Below, one piece after another: positions 52,543 through 62,007 of a stretch of 64,000 nucleotides of DNA. The DNA is from Bacillus sp. FJAT-14578 (lineage in GTDB: Bacteria > Bacillota > Bacilli > Bacillales > Bacillaceae_H). A program made the translations under genes and the position numbers. The notes under the pieces were generated by a model. The model was not told where the DNA came from. It saw only the letters and a list, made by a program, of their open reading frames with translations, and searched no databases. The stretch spans positions 496,001-560,000 of the forward strand of contig NZ_AYSE01000004.1 in assembly GCF_000504165.1 (NCBI RefSeq), given 5' to 3'. The stretch's first letter is position 1. Every line of letters begins with the position of its first letter.

Positions 52543-52905
52543 TTAAGCAAATGATTCGAAGAGTTCTTGGATGAATTTGAACAAATTTTTCCCATATAAG
52601 AACTTGCCTTTTTCCATCATACGTACAGCTTCTATACCACTTAAAATACAAATAGCCGTTCGGAAGAACTTGAATCTCAACATGATACAAATACATCTTT
52701 TGATAAACCGCTGATTTTTCTCCACGATATTGTTGAGATACCTAATCTTTCTAACCTATACGCCTTCGGGCAGACTTTCCCCTTCTTTTAATTGTTGAAC
52801 AGTTGCCAGGACAGACTGAATCCTTATCAACTGTAATGACACGAGAGCCGGAAACTTGAGAAGTAGCCAAGTCTTTTCTGAAAAAGCCTTTGCTACTTCT
52901 CATAT
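52543..52905 (-). pseudogene. IS6-family transposase remnant
   Basis: Minus-strand fragments of a DDE transposase of the IS6/IS240 group. In order: FFRKDLATSQVSGSRVITVD, a frameshift, LATVQQLKEGESLPEGV, a small deletion, RYLNNIVEKNQRFIKRCICI and ILSGIEAVRMMEKGKFLYGK to the stop. The glutamate of the catalytic triad is in NIVEKNQRFIK. The 5' half is absent. The element is dead. Confidence 0.75.
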
Positions 52906-53073
52906 TTGTAAACCCCGTATAGCAGTCAATAAGAGTCCAATCCTATCCTTATCCTATAGTGATTTAAGAATTAAGAAAAGAGTATACAAATCAGGTAAAT
53001 TAGATAGCCGAATCCTATCGTTTTATAAAGAAGCAAGTTCTTTTTATGTTGGAACTGAAATTATTTCGTGCAG

Positions 53074-53106
<33 letters not shown>

Positions 53107-53217
53107 GATATAGAATGAATACGTATGATGAATAAGAAATAAGTTCATCTAAGAGTGAAGTCTTTCTAAAGTGAAATATAGTCGTTAGTAAGAGAAGAAA
53201 TATAGGAGAGGAACATC

Positions 53218-53742
53218 ATGCCCCGTGGAAAGAAAGTTACACTTGTTCAAATTAGGATTAACGGTAGCCTTGTAGATGCTAAAGAATGTACAAAATGCAA
53301 CAAGATTTTACCATTGAGCGAATATTATAATGACAAAGCAAATAAGTATGGTAAGCACGGAGCATGTAAAGTATGTAAAAATCAAAAAAATAGAGAGTAT
53401 AAACAAGCAAATAAAAATCAAATAAACAAAAGGAGAAGGCAGTACAGAGAAGAGAATAAAGAACGGATACGGGAGTTACAAAGAAAATGGAAAGAAGAGA
53501 ACAAAGAACGGATACGGGAGTTACAAAGAAAATGGAAAGAAGAGAACAAAGAACGGATACGAGAGTCACATAGAAAGTGGAGAGAAATCAATAAAGAATG
53601 TATTAGGAAATATATGATTCAGTATCGATGGGAGAATGCGGAATATTTAAGCAATTACTATAGACTTAGGTACGAAAAAAGTAAAGAAGTCCAAGAAGAA
53701 AAGAGCACTCAAAAAGGTTCTGGTGCGAAAATAAAGGCATAG
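53218..53742 (+). CDS. Four-cysteine zinc-finger protein with coiled repeat region
   Basis: 174 residues, very basic. A CxxC-x22-CxxC zinc-binding unit (Cys24, 27, 50, 53; ECTKCNKILPLSEYYNDKAN then GACKVCKNQKNREY) is typical of phage-encoded HNH-associated zinc fingers, but no HNH residues follow. Residues 77-121 are three 15-residue repeats (KEENKERIRELQRKW), probably a charged helix. The last residues (KGSGAKIKA) are encoded by an inverted R2 end. GGAGAGG precedes the ATG. The function is probably nucleic-acid binding, not certain. Confidence 0.65.
   Translation: MPRGKKVTLVQIRINGSLVDAKECTKCNKILPLSEYYNDKANKYGKHGACKVCKNQKNREYKQANKNQINKRRRQYREENKERIRELQRKWKEENKERIRELQRKWKEENKERIRESHRKWREINKECIRKYMIQYRWENAEYLSNYYRLRYEKSKEVQEEKSTQKGSGAKIKA
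53446..53580 (+). repeat. 45-bp coding tandem repeat, three units
   Basis: Three 45-bp units encode R/K-E-E-N-K-E-R-I-R-E-L/S-Q/H-R-K-W; units 1 and 2 are nearly identical. A fourth, degraded unit follows. Confidence 0.9.
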
Positions 53743-53984
53743 ACTAAACACTCATAACTTCCCTTTCAACTTTTTTGTTTATGACGCTAATCTAAACAAT
53801 TTAGACTCTGGTGCAAAGATAAAATAAAAGAGAATAAACGCGTATATAACTAAAATAATTATGAATCACTTGAATATTATGTTAAAATATACCAAATGCC
53901 CCCTTTTTTATAAATTGTTAGTATAGCTCACAAAGGCCAACCTTGAAAGGGTGGCCTTTGTTCTTTGTGTTTTCCTTCTCCATA

Positions 53985-54063
53985 CCGACTACACCCCTTT
54001 TACAGAATAACAGCATCAGTATGCTCAAGCTTAATAGATTACTTACAATTGTCTGCACCAGAA
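53985..54063 (+). repeat. R2 repeat, right half
   Basis: TACACCCCTTTT ... CAGTATGCTCAAGCTTAATA, GATTACTTACAATTG, TCTGCACCAGAACC. The hairpin half is missing or replaced by the hairpin at about 53933. Confidence 0.6.
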
Positions 54064-54071
54064 CCTAAAAA

Positions 54072-54190
54072 GGTGTGTCGAAAATATAAACACTTATTAA
54101 TGTTTTGTAATACCTTTTCAAACTTCATTTTACTGAGTTTCATAGTCTCCTTTACTATGTGTACAAAGGTATGCTTTTTGACAGTAGCCA
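54072..54190 (+). repeat. R4 repeat, copy 1
   Basis: About 120 bp beginning GGTGTGTCGAAAATATAAAC and containing TTTTACTGAGTTTCATAG, with AAAGGTATGCTTT near the end. It is homologous to 57186-57300. Confidence 0.7.
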
Positions 54191-54282
54191 TAATAAGAAA
54201 AATGAACAAGAAGTGATTATTATAGTATGTTTTGTTTTAGTGGTTTATAGTGATAAAGTAATAAAATCAAAATTAACCCCTA

Positions 54283-55425
54283 TTAAACATTTTTTATTCT
54301 CGGATGAATCTCATTTGTCAACGGTTGTCTTTTATTAGAAATTGTTAGTTTAGTAAAGATAATAAAAAACAAGGTTAATTCAGCTATTATTAAAATATTT
54401 GGTACTACAATAATCAAATTAATAATAAAAAAGACGGTTAAAATCCCCAAAAACAACCCTAAATGATAAATTTTCAATCGGTGGTGCACATGTCTATATT
54501 GATGGAAAACAAAGGTAGTTGACAGGAAATAGAGCAATACAGATCCAAAAACAAAAAATAAGATAAATGAGTAATGGACCTCATGTAAAAACAATAGTCT
54601 GATAGATGCTGCAATCATGCTCAAAGACATTAAAATAAACAGATGACCATAAATAATGATTTGGCCGGATGTTTGTAAAGACTTGTCGAGTTTCTTCTCC
54701 ATGTTATCGAAATATTGCCACCACATCGATATAATCAGGATAAATGAAATGATCGCAAAGCCTATTGAATCCCAATTTCCTTGTGTAGGCTGAATGATCG
54801 CAAGTGTACTAATAAGAGCTTCCCCAAAGAGAATAATGGTAAATAAACCAAACCGCTCTAATAAGTGAGCCGTATTTGTGGGAACCTTTTCTAAGCATTT
54901 TCGTCCAAGCACTGGGACAATGATATCAATAAGGATTCCCGTATACAGCACAGCATATCGAACCCAAGAATCAAAAAAGACGGACAATAATGAAATGACG
55001 ATTCCAATCCAAAAATACCTTCCCAAAAAGAGGGCTGCTTGTTTGCGAACTCCCGTTTCTATACGCTGGACAATAAGATATTGGATCGCAGTCACTACTC
55101 TTAAGCCAATATACCCAATTAAAAAAGAAAGATAATAAGGATCAAAATCAACTGATAAACTTGATGTCATAATTAGGACAAAAAACATTTGCAGAATTAA
55201 AAAGATACGTTGATGAAATAAATCTTTTCCAAACCGATTAATAAATATGGTTTGCCCTACCCAAGCCCACCAGATAGGAATAAAAATTAATACAAACTTT
55301 ACTAAATATTCTGCATGGATATGACCATCTTCAATATGAAGTAAAACATGAGTCGCAGCCGCAACCGCCGCCACAAATAACAAATCATAAAAGAGTTCTA
55401 ACCAGGTCACTTTCTTTTCTTCCAT
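54283..55425 (-). CDS. Low-temperature-requirement A (LtrA) family membrane protein
   Basis: 380 residues with about ten membrane helices. The LtrA hallmarks are VTWLELFYDLLFVAAVAAAT at the N-terminus, WWAWVGQTIFINRF and LLERFGLFTIILFGEALIS. It was named from Listeria mutants that grow poorly in the cold; the molecular activity is unknown. GGAGGG precedes the ATG. It is monocistronic. Confidence 0.88.
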   Translation of the reverse strand: MEEKKVTWLELFYDLLFVAAVAAATHVLLHIEDGHIHAEYLVKFVLIFIPIWWAWVGQTIFINRFGKDLFHQRIFLILQMFFVLIMTSSLSVDFDPYYLSFLIGYIGLRVVTAIQYLIVQRIETGVRKQAALFLGRYFWIGIVISLLSVFFDSWVRYAVLYTGILIDIIVPVLGRKCLEKVPTNTAHLLERFGLFTIILFGEALISTLAIIQPTQGNWDSIGFAIISFILIISMWWQYFDNMEKKLDKSLQTSGQIIIYGHLFILMSLSMIAASIRLLFLHEVHYSFILFFVFGSVLLYFLSTTFVFHQYRHVHHRLKIYHLGLFLGILTVFFIINLIIVVPNILIIAELTLFFIIFTKLTISNKRQPLTNEIHPRIKNV

Positions 55426-55695
55426 TTCTGCACTCCCTCCAATTCTTTATAGTTATTAGTATGATAGAAATATATGGTAATTGGAAGGGGAAATAAATTT
55501 GACATAGACCATTTGAAATAGCTTGCAAAACACGAGTCGAAGAATAAAAAAACTAAAGAGAAATCATTGCATCCTAGATGTCTTGTAATAAACACTTCAT
55601 TAAATTGAATAATTTGACAATTGGGTATAACGTCACTTCTTCTATTTTGGAATATTATGGTAAAATGAAAGTGATTTTAAACGAGGAGGAAATGT

Positions 55696-56253
55696 ATGAC
55701 TAAGAACATCGGCCTTATTTGTGGTAGTTTACGAAAAAACTCTTATAATCGAATCATTGCTCAATCATTAACAGAGCTGGATGATTCCCATCAATTTCGT
55801 TGGATCGAGATTAATGATCTACCTTTGTTCAACGAAGACTTAGAAATAAGTGTTCCAGAAACAGTGACATCATTTAAATCTGTTATCCAGGACGTTGACG
55901 GTATCATTATTATAAGTCCAGAGTACAATTCTGGAATTCCAGGCGTATTAAAGAATGCATTGGACTGGGCATCAAGACCTCGGGAATCCGCCGTTCTTAG
56001 CAGAAAACCGGTTGGTTTAATTGGTGCAACTCCTGGGGGATTAGGTACCGCCTTTGCTCAATTGCAAATCAGACAAGTGCTAGAGGCCATGCAGGTTCAT
56101 GTTCTTCCATTCCAAAAAATGTTGATTTCCCAAGTACATAAAAAGATTGATTCTGAACAGAAAGTCCTTACAGACGAACAAACAAAACGTTATCTTCAAC
56201 AATATTTACATCAATTTATTCATTGGATCGATCACATTCCAGCTCTAGATTAA
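55696..56253 (+). CDS. NADPH-dependent FMN reductase
   Basis: 185 residues with a flavodoxin-like fold. FMN binding is by ICGSLRKNSYNR (8-19) and SPEYNSGIPGVLKNALDW; GATPGGLGTAFAQLQ closes the site. It resembles YhdA/ChrR-type quinone or azo reductases. GAGGAGG precedes the ATG. The hydrolase gene 86 bp downstream has its own ribosome site and may be cotranscribed. Confidence 0.88.
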   Translation: MTKNIGLICGSLRKNSYNRIIAQSLTELDDSHQFRWIEINDLPLFNEDLEISVPETVTSFKSVIQDVDGIIIISPEYNSGIPGVLKNALDWASRPRESAVLSRKPVGLIGATPGGLGTAFAQLQIRQVLEAMQVHVLPFQKMLISQVHKKIDSEQKVLTDEQTKRYLQQYLHQFIHWIDHIPALD

Positions 56254-56339
56254 TTGAAAAAGTCCAAGCTTTTTCAATCATTTTCATTTCTATAAATCTT
56301 CTTCGATTACTTATACTTAATTAAAGGGAGGACAATAAA

Positions 56340-56984
56340 ATGTCTGATTTCTATTCTCGTCTTAATAAAGATGATGCTGCCGTTCTTTTAGTTGATCATC
56401 AAACCGGTCTTATCTCCGGTCTTGTGCGTGACTATGGTGTTGATGAATTCAAGAACAACGTTATGGCTCTTGCTAACACTGCTAAGTTTTTTGATTTACC
56501 AGTTATTTTAACAACAAGCTTTGAAAATGGGCCTAATGGGCCGCTCATGCAAGAATTGGTTGAACTTTTTCCTCATGCGCCAAAAATAGCTCGTCCTGGA
56601 CAAATTAACGCATGGGATAATGAAGATTTTGTCAAAGCAATCGAAGAAACCGGAAAAAAACAACTGATTATTGCGGGCGTAGTAACAGATGTTTGTGTTG
56701 CATTTCCTGCACTTTCTGCTGTGAACGCTGGTTATGAAGTATTTGTTGCTACTGATGCTTCTGGAACATTCAGTAAACAAGTAGCGGATGCAGCATTAAC
56801 GCGTATGGCCCATGGTGGGGTGCAGCTTCTGAACTGGTTTAGCATAGCGTGCGAATTACAACGTGATTGGCGCAATGATGTTGAAGGTTTTGGCGCTTTA
56901 ATTTCTAGCCATCTTCCTGGTTATCAAAATCTTATTGGAAGCTATAGGGGAGCTCAGAGAGATTTCAGCAAGCAGCCTAACTAG
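56340..56984 (+). CDS. Isochorismatase-family hydrolase (YcaC-like)
   Basis: 214 residues. Cysteine-hydrolase fold with catalytic Asp in LLVDHQTGLI, a Lys in APKIARPGQ and Cys in VVTDVCVAFPAL, each preceding the usual cis-peptide and oxyanion positions. The later LTRMAHGGVQLLNWFSIACELQRDW is typical of the YcaC subgroup, whose natural substrate is unknown. AAAGGGAGG precedes the ATG. Confidence 0.88.
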   Translation: MSDFYSRLNKDDAAVLLVDHQTGLISGLVRDYGVDEFKNNVMALANTAKFFDLPVILTTSFENGPNGPLMQELVELFPHAPKIARPGQINAWDNEDFVKAIEETGKKQLIIAGVVTDVCVAFPALSAVNAGYEVFVATDASGTFSKQVADAALTRMAHGGVQLLNWFSIACELQRDWRNDVEGFGALISSHLPGYQNLIGSYRGAQRDFSKQPN

Positions 56985-57066
56985 AATAGCAGCTTATTTA
57001 TAACTCACTTTTTCCAATATAAGGATTCTGGCTTATTCAAGAAAAGGACGCTTTTCTGAAGTAACT

Positions 57067-57112
57067 AAAGCCTAATTTCTCACTTATACCACCTGAGAAA
57101 TTAGGCTTTTTA
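57067..57112 (+). terminator. Hairpin terminator
   Basis: AAAGCCTAATTTCTCA pairs perfectly with TGAGAAATTAGGCTTT across 11 nt, then T-rich sequence. Confidence 0.85.
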
Positions 57113-57459
57113 TATTTGTATTTCCTTAACGTTGTAAATCCGTGTTTTGCTGGTGATACCCCTTATACTATTTTCGTTTAAAAGGGTGTATCAAAAATAT
57201 AAACGTTTATAAAATAATTTTACTACCTTTTTAAACTTGATTTTACTGAGTTTGATAGCTTCACAGGTTATGTTTGTAAAGGTATAACTTTGTAAACGAC
57301 GCGATCAGGTGATCACGACAGGGGTGACATATATTTTCGGAAAATTTATTACACTGAATTAAACCGTTTTTTCGTTCACAATCGCTCGAATTGGAAATGA
57401 AAGTATAAGGATATTAAAATTTTTATGCAAGAGAACACCTCGAGGAGGGTAATTCGTTT
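57113..57459. other. Gene-free stretch with R4 and a truncation junction
   Basis: No gene is seen. R4 copy 2 occupies 57186-57300. The last 40 bp read in frame into the antiporter (AREHLEEGNSF), so coding sequence seems to begin abruptly near 57418. Confidence 0.5.
57186..57300 (+). repeat. R4 repeat, copy 2
   Basis: GGTGTATCAAAAATATAAAC ... TTTTACTGAGTTTGATAG ... AAAGGTATAACTTT, homologous to 54072-54190 over its length. Confidence 0.7.
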
Positions 57460-59361
57460 TTGAATAATTACTCCTTTTTTAATATATACTCTGAAGGTAT
57501 TATTATTTTTATATCAGGATTAGAGATGGACATTGATGAATTTAAAAAGAATCGAAATCGAAGTATCGTTTTCGGTCTTTTATCATTTATCTTCCCACTA
57601 ATAATTGGTATAGGAATCGGTTTAACACTCGGATATAGCATTGCTGCATCAATTCTACTAGGCTCGATTTTATCATCACACACTTTATTAGGTTACCCAA
57701 TTGCCAGTAGACTAGGCATTGCCAAAAACAAAGCTGTCACTTCAGCAGTTGGTGGGGTAATACTTACTGATACCCTAGCCTTATTAGTTTTAGCAGTTAT
57801 TACGGGATCTACAACTGGTGATATTAATATTTCTTTTTTTATAACATTAATTATCGCATTATCTGTTTTTACAATCTTAACTTTCTATGGTATCCCAGTT
57901 ATCACAAGATGGTTTTTTAGAAATATTAGTACAGAAGGGACAACTGTCTTTACTTTTGTAATTGCTGTGCTATTTGTTGCAGCCTTCTTTGCTCATTTAG
58001 CTGGGGTGGAGCATATAATCGGTGCATTTATTGCAGGAATTGCATTAAATAGACTTGTTTTTGAACATGGGCCGTTAATGAATAGAATTCACTTTACTGC
58101 CAATGCATTGTTTATTCCATTTTTCTTACTCTCAGTTGGAATGCTAATGGATTTAAGGGTGTTAATGAGTGATCCTAATACTTGGTTATTAACAATATTA
58201 ATTATTAGTGGGGTTATTATAGGTAAATATAGCTCATCTTGGGTTGCTATGAAAATGAATAATTATAGTAAGGAAGAATTAAATATCACATTTGGGCTTA
58301 CGATTCCACAAGCAGCAGCAACTTTGGCAGCAACTTTGGTGGGTTATGATATAGGTTTGTTAGATCAAGCAACAGTAAATGGTGTAATTATTATGATTTT
58401 AATAACATGTATAATAGGGCCTTATTTTGTTGAGAAATACGGGCGTAAATTATCGTTATCTGAGGATCATCAATCAGTTGAGAATACTCAGATACCTAAT
58501 CGTATTATGATTCCACTCGCCCATCCAGATACTATGGAATCATTACTTAATCTAGGAATTATCCTGCGTGACAAAAAAAGTGATGTCCCGTTGTATCCAC
58601 TCACAGTTGTACAAAAGGATATTAGAACAGCTGAAGAAGATGTTGCGAGTGCTGAACGAATGCTTGGGGATGCTGTAATGTATGCATCTGGAGCTGATGT
58701 GCCTGTTAGGGTTGTCACGAGGGTTGATCACAATAAAGTGCAAGGGATGATAAGAGCGATAGCAGAAGAAAGAATTACAACAGTGATTATAGGATGGAAT
58801 AGTCAACAAACAAAACCTAAACGGATTTTTGGAAATGTGATCGATAACCTAATTGACCAAACATATCAAACACTGCTTGTTACAAAAATAAGTAGTCCAT
58901 TAAATACAACAAGAAGAATGGTTGTGGTTTTACCTAAGGGTGTAAACCATTCGTATGGATATAAAGATTCAATCATTCGGATAAATGAAATGGCGAATAA
59001 TATAGGTGCCACCTTAATGTGTATCGTTGTTGCTGATGAAGGTTCTAAATATGAGTCAGATCTAAAGTCAATAAAGGCAAGTTCTTCAATACTTGTACAA
59101 GTGATACCAGATTGGCATACATTTTATCAGGATGCATTAACAACTTTAAAGAAAGATGACCTTATTGTGGTCATTAGTGCGCGTAAAGGGACAGTTGCTT
59201 GGCATCCACAGCTAGAAGAAGTTCCTAAAGAGTTAGCCAGGTTACATTTGGAAAACTTTATCATCTATTATCCAACAGAAGATAAAGAAATTGATGAACG
59301 TGGTACATCAGGAACTCTTTTACCTAAAGAGGTGTTATTCAAAAGAGATTTTACTAATTAG
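57460..59361 (+). CDS. CPA2-type cation:proton antiporter with UspA-like tail, N-terminally truncated
   Basis: 633 residues. A Na+/H+ antiporter-type membrane domain (about 10-330, FISGLEMDIDEFKKNR, GGVILTDTLALLVLA with the conserved Asp, HIIGAFIAGIALNRL) is followed by a cytoplasmic region with two UspA-like folds (IPLAHPDTMESLLNLG and VVVLPKGVNHSYGYKDSI). Full-length relatives start with two to three more helices (60-80 residues) before the LEMDIDEF helix; these are missing. Translation could begin at TTG behind GAGGAGG, or the gene may be non-functional. An R4 repeat lies just upstream of the break. Confidence 0.75.
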   Translation: MNNYSFFNIYSEGIIIFISGLEMDIDEFKKNRNRSIVFGLLSFIFPLIIGIGIGLTLGYSIAASILLGSILSSHTLLGYPIASRLGIAKNKAVTSAVGGVILTDTLALLVLAVITGSTTGDINISFFITLIIALSVFTILTFYGIPVITRWFFRNISTEGTTVFTFVIAVLFVAAFFAHLAGVEHIIGAFIAGIALNRLVFEHGPLMNRIHFTANALFIPFFLLSVGMLMDLRVLMSDPNTWLLTILIISGVIIGKYSSSWVAMKMNNYSKEELNITFGLTIPQAAATLAATLVGYDIGLLDQATVNGVIIMILITCIIGPYFVEKYGRKLSLSEDHQSVENTQIPNRIMIPLAHPDTMESLLNLGIILRDKKSDVPLYPLTVVQKDIRTAEEDVASAERMLGDAVMYASGADVPVRVVTRVDHNKVQGMIRAIAEERITTVIIGWNSQQTKPKRIFGNVIDNLIDQTYQTLLVTKISSPLNTTRRMVVVLPKGVNHSYGYKDSIIRINEMANNIGATLMCIVVADEGSKYESDLKSIKASSSILVQVIPDWHTFYQDALTTLKKDDLIVVISARKGTVAWHPQLEEVPKELARLHLENFIIYYPTEDKEIDERGTSGTLLPKEVLFKRDFTN

Positions 59362-59914
59362 ATTTCTTTACAGAAAGAATAACGCTTTTTCGATTTGGGA
59401 GTAATAATTTTCTTTAGCTTAATGGATGTGTGGTGGAACCCCATGTATTGAAGAGTGTGAAGAGGCTTTTACAAATTATATTTATATCCATCCCCATGGC
59501 CGTTTTGGGACTTATCTCGGATTTACCCGAAGCAGGTGGACATATTCTTATTCTGCAATCGGCGCAATTGTTGAATAACACAGGTAGAAAATGATCGAAC
59601 TTTTTAAAACCAACAAGTATAGTTTTAGTATAAAAAATGACAGGATTATACTCCCAGTAATGTGCTCTAACCAAAGAGGAGTATAATTCTGCCATGTATA
59701 AGAATAGAATTTTGTCATTCTACAATCAAAATGTCAAAAGATAGTATCATAAGTATAAAGTTGTGGAAAAGCTGCGTCTTCAACAGCGAAGATTAATTGA
59801 TGGAGGTTACAGCTGATTTTACTCAAAATCATAAAGATTACAGCATTACTTTTCAGGATGAATGGTTATATAAACTATTTTTTGTATAGTATATACATGA
59901 TTACCTGGTAGTTT
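59362..59914. other. Gene-free stretch
   Basis: About 550 bp with no convincing gene. Short open frames on both strands (for example around 59414-59695 on the minus strand) lack ribosome sites and coding character. VVEKLRLQQRRLIDGGYS near 59760-59816 could be an old fragment. Confidence 0.4.
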
Positions 59915-60295
59915 TTACTCTAACCATTGGGTATGATCTTTTAACTTTATGAGCTGAAAATTGTCTCTATTGGCGGTTAGGTCTATAATTTTATCTCCTT
60001 TTTGGAAACCTCTGATTTTAGGAGATTCAACGGTTTTTATTTCTTTCCATCCTTTTGCCTTAATTTCTTCTTCAAAGTTTTCATATAAATGGGTACCAGT
60101 TTGTACGTTTTTTTGTTTATACTTCGCAAATTTTTCGATATGTTTTGCCTCTTCGCTTGGCTCTTTCATAATTAATTCTGCCTTTTCAGGAACTGGAAAA
60201 GAGGGATCAACAGAAGATTGAACAAATTTATTGTTACTGCAGGCTGTTAAATATAAAGCCAATAAAAGGACAGCTAAGACTTTAGAGAAATTCAT
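59915..60295 (-). CDS. Hypothetical lipoprotein
   Basis: 126 residues with a signal peptide ending in LTAC (Cys19), then a charged domain containing IEKFAKYKQKNVQTGTHLYE and a final beta region. GGAGG-like sequence precedes the ATG. No family is recognised. Confidence 0.65.
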   Translation of the reverse strand: MNFSKVLAVLLLALYLTACSNNKFVQSSVDPSFPVPEKAELIMKEPSEEAKHIEKFAKYKQKNVQTGTHLYENFEEEIKAKGWKEIKTVESPKIRGFQKGDKIIDLTANRDNFQLIKLKDHTQWLE

Positions 60296-60445
60296 TCTTA
60301 CCTCCGTAAACTGCTTAAGGAATTATTTTACATATATTTACTATAATTGATTTTATTAAAAATGTAACCGGAAAAAGTTAAGTTTTAACTTCTGACAACG
60401 AAAATTATGGTGACTAAAGTTTTTTATTAAACTTTGTTTTTGTAT

Positions 60446-60520
60446 AAAAGCCTCAAATTCTAGGAATTTGAGGCTTTTGTTGTTGCAAGCAAGAGGCTTT
60501 ATGCTAACTAGATATAATAG
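60446..60520 (+). repeat. R2 repeat, left half (terminator-like)
   Basis: AAAAGCCTCAAATTC pairs with GAATTTGAGGCTTTT, then TTGTTGTTGCAAGC and GGCTTTATGCTAACTAGAT. The hairpin can also act as a terminator; the flanks (60300-60600) contain no gene. Confidence 0.6.
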
Positions 60521-60605
60521 CGTATACAAGGAGTTTTGTATTCTATTTAATGTTTTTGAAGTAAAATGGGAATATAAGGATATATAAGCAGGCAGGAGAA
60601 TTTAC

Positions 60606-61020
60606 ATGAAAAAATTAATCATTGCATTGGCTTTATTATTAATTACTGCGTATGAGATCAAACCGCCGCAACTTACTGCAAAAGTTAATGAAGAATCAAT
60701 TAAGGTCTATCAAGGGAGCTATTGTTGGAAAGAAATTGGTAGAGGGGTTTGTGCGGATACAATGTCGCCGGAAGAAATGGTAAAAAGGGATGTACCAACT
60801 GTAGTTTCGAAGGGAGAGGGGAAATGAATTGAAGCTGCATTTTGATTAGGGGCCTAACAAAGAATCTATAGGAGCAAGTATCTGGACCGATGGCGAAGCC
60901 AGTAATCAAAAGATTGTTAACTCAGATACTATTGTCCTTTCTAAAAAATTTCAAGTCAAAGTAAGTCGTGAATATAACTCCCTAGAATCCATAATTATGG
61001 TGAATAAGAGGAGGAAAAGA
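60606..61020 (+). pseudogene. Broken small secreted-protein gene
   Basis: The first 73 codons give a signal-peptide-like start (MKKLIIALALLLITA) and SYCWKEIGRGVCADTMSPEE. The reading then shifts frame at about 60825 to NELKLHFD, meets a TAG, and continues GPNKESIGASIWTDGEASNQ ... TIVLSKKFQVKVSREYN. One frameshift and one stop break an about 130-residue protein resembling small Bacillus lipoproteins with a YCW...C motif. Confidence 0.55.
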
Positions 61021-61140
61021 ATGAATCTTTTCATACAGGTCATTTTAGCTTTAGCCGGTATTGCTGGTTTTATTGCAATTGGGTACTGGTCGTATTTTAG
61101 CGAAAAGCTTGAAAAGAATAAGAAAGCCAGAGAAAAGTAA
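61021..61140 (+). CDS. Small single-pass membrane protein
   Basis: 39 residues, MNLFIQVILALAGIAGFIAI, then GYWSYFSEKLEKNKKAREK. One membrane helix and a Lys-rich tail. GGAGG lies 6 nt before the ATG. It is probably a genuine short gene; family unknown. Confidence 0.55.
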   Translation: MNLFIQVILALAGIAGFIAIGYWSYFSEKLEKNKKAREK

Positions 61141-61335
61141 GCTTTTTCTTATAAGGTCACTGTCTGGAATTTAGGAGTTCCTACAGGGGAAGTTACTAAG
61201 CTGGTACATATACCTTGCGTTAGACAAAAGAGCTGTTTGGACAATAAGAAGGCTTGAGTCGTATGATAGGAAACTGTCACGTACGGTTCTTAGGGTAGGA
61301 GGGCGCCCATGAGGGCTCCCTCCTACCCGATTTAA
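61141..61335 (+). mobile_element. 3' fragment of a group II intron
   Basis: Domain V is recognisable at 61256-61290: GAGTCGTATGATAG, GAAA tetraloop, then CTGTCACGTACGGTTC. Domain VI follows as GGTAGGAGGGCGCC with GGCTCCCTCCTACC. The catalytic triad reads AGT instead of AGC, and the maturase gene and domains I-III are missing, so the intron is dead. Confidence 0.75.
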
Positions 61336-61464
61336 CTAAGATTGTATAGAATATGCAGTACCGAGGAAGTGAAAAACAACCTCTTTCTAATCGAAGCAGT
61401 TTCTTCGTGGAACACAAATCTGAAGTCTAAGAATGAAGAGATGGCCCCAGTTTTAATTTAATAC

Positions 61465-62007
61465 TTATTGGGAACCAGGTGGAACGTAAAACGGTGGTAC
61501 TTTAATCCATCCGCGTTTGCGCATTAAATGTTTTAATCTAGTCGCGAAAGCTAATTTTTCTGTTTGAAATTGAATAAACAATAAACCGACATCTGTACGA
61601 ATCGATTCGGAAGCAGCACCAGCAGCACGCATAATTAAACTAACGATTTTTAAAGATAATTCGTTTGCAATCACATCATCCGTTAATTTAACACCAAGAG
61701 GAATACTATTAGGATCTGATATTGGCATATCTTCAGGGGCAGGAGGTAACGTGATTCCTTCCTTAATCATGAAATCATGGAGTCGTTCCCTTTGACTGGT
61801 CCCTAGTCTCATATCTTCTTCAAGAATTGCTTTTAATTCGTCATCTGTCGTGGTATTTATACCTGCTTGGACGGATACTTTTGCTAACTCAAGGCCAGCC
61901 AAGTACAACCAACATGCCATTACTTCTCCGACATGAAGAGGTTGCTCTTCATCTTGAACTGTTATTGATTTCAAGGCATCTATGAATGTTTCCAATACAT
62001 TTACCAT
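61465..62007 (-). CDS. DUF3231 family protein (short form)
   Basis: 180 residues, a single ferritin-like DUF3231 unit: ETFIDALKSITV, EVMACWLYLAGLELAKVSVQ, IKEGITLPPAPEDMP, a second helix pair and the end KRGWIKVPPFYVPPGSQ. GGAGGG precedes the ATG. It is a paralogue of 4562-5566, which holds two units. It is likely spore- or stress-linked by family association, activity unknown. Confidence 0.85.
   Translation of the reverse strand: MVNVLETFIDALKSITVQDEEQPLHVGEVMACWLYLAGLELAKVSVQAGINTTTDDELKAILEEDMRLGTSQRERLHDFMIKEGITLPPAPEDMPISDPNSIPLGVKLTDDVIANELSLKIVSLIMRAAGAASESIRTDVGLLFIQFQTEKLAFATRLKHLMRKRGWIKVPPFYVPPGSQ

Larger units (their letters stand above)
53743..54282. other. Gene-free stretch with repeats
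   Basis: No gene is seen. It holds an inverted R2 end (CTCTGGTGCAAA, 53806-53817), a GC-poor spacer, a hairpin (AAAGGCCAACC with GGTGGCCTTT, about 53933-53960), the right half of R2 at about 53985-54063 and the R4 repeat at 54072-54190. Confidence 0.5.

Noticed and set aside
59414..59695. 93-codon minus-strand frame in the gap after the antiporter
   Set aside because: No ribosome site and an odd composition ending in low-complexity sequence; no recognisable motif.
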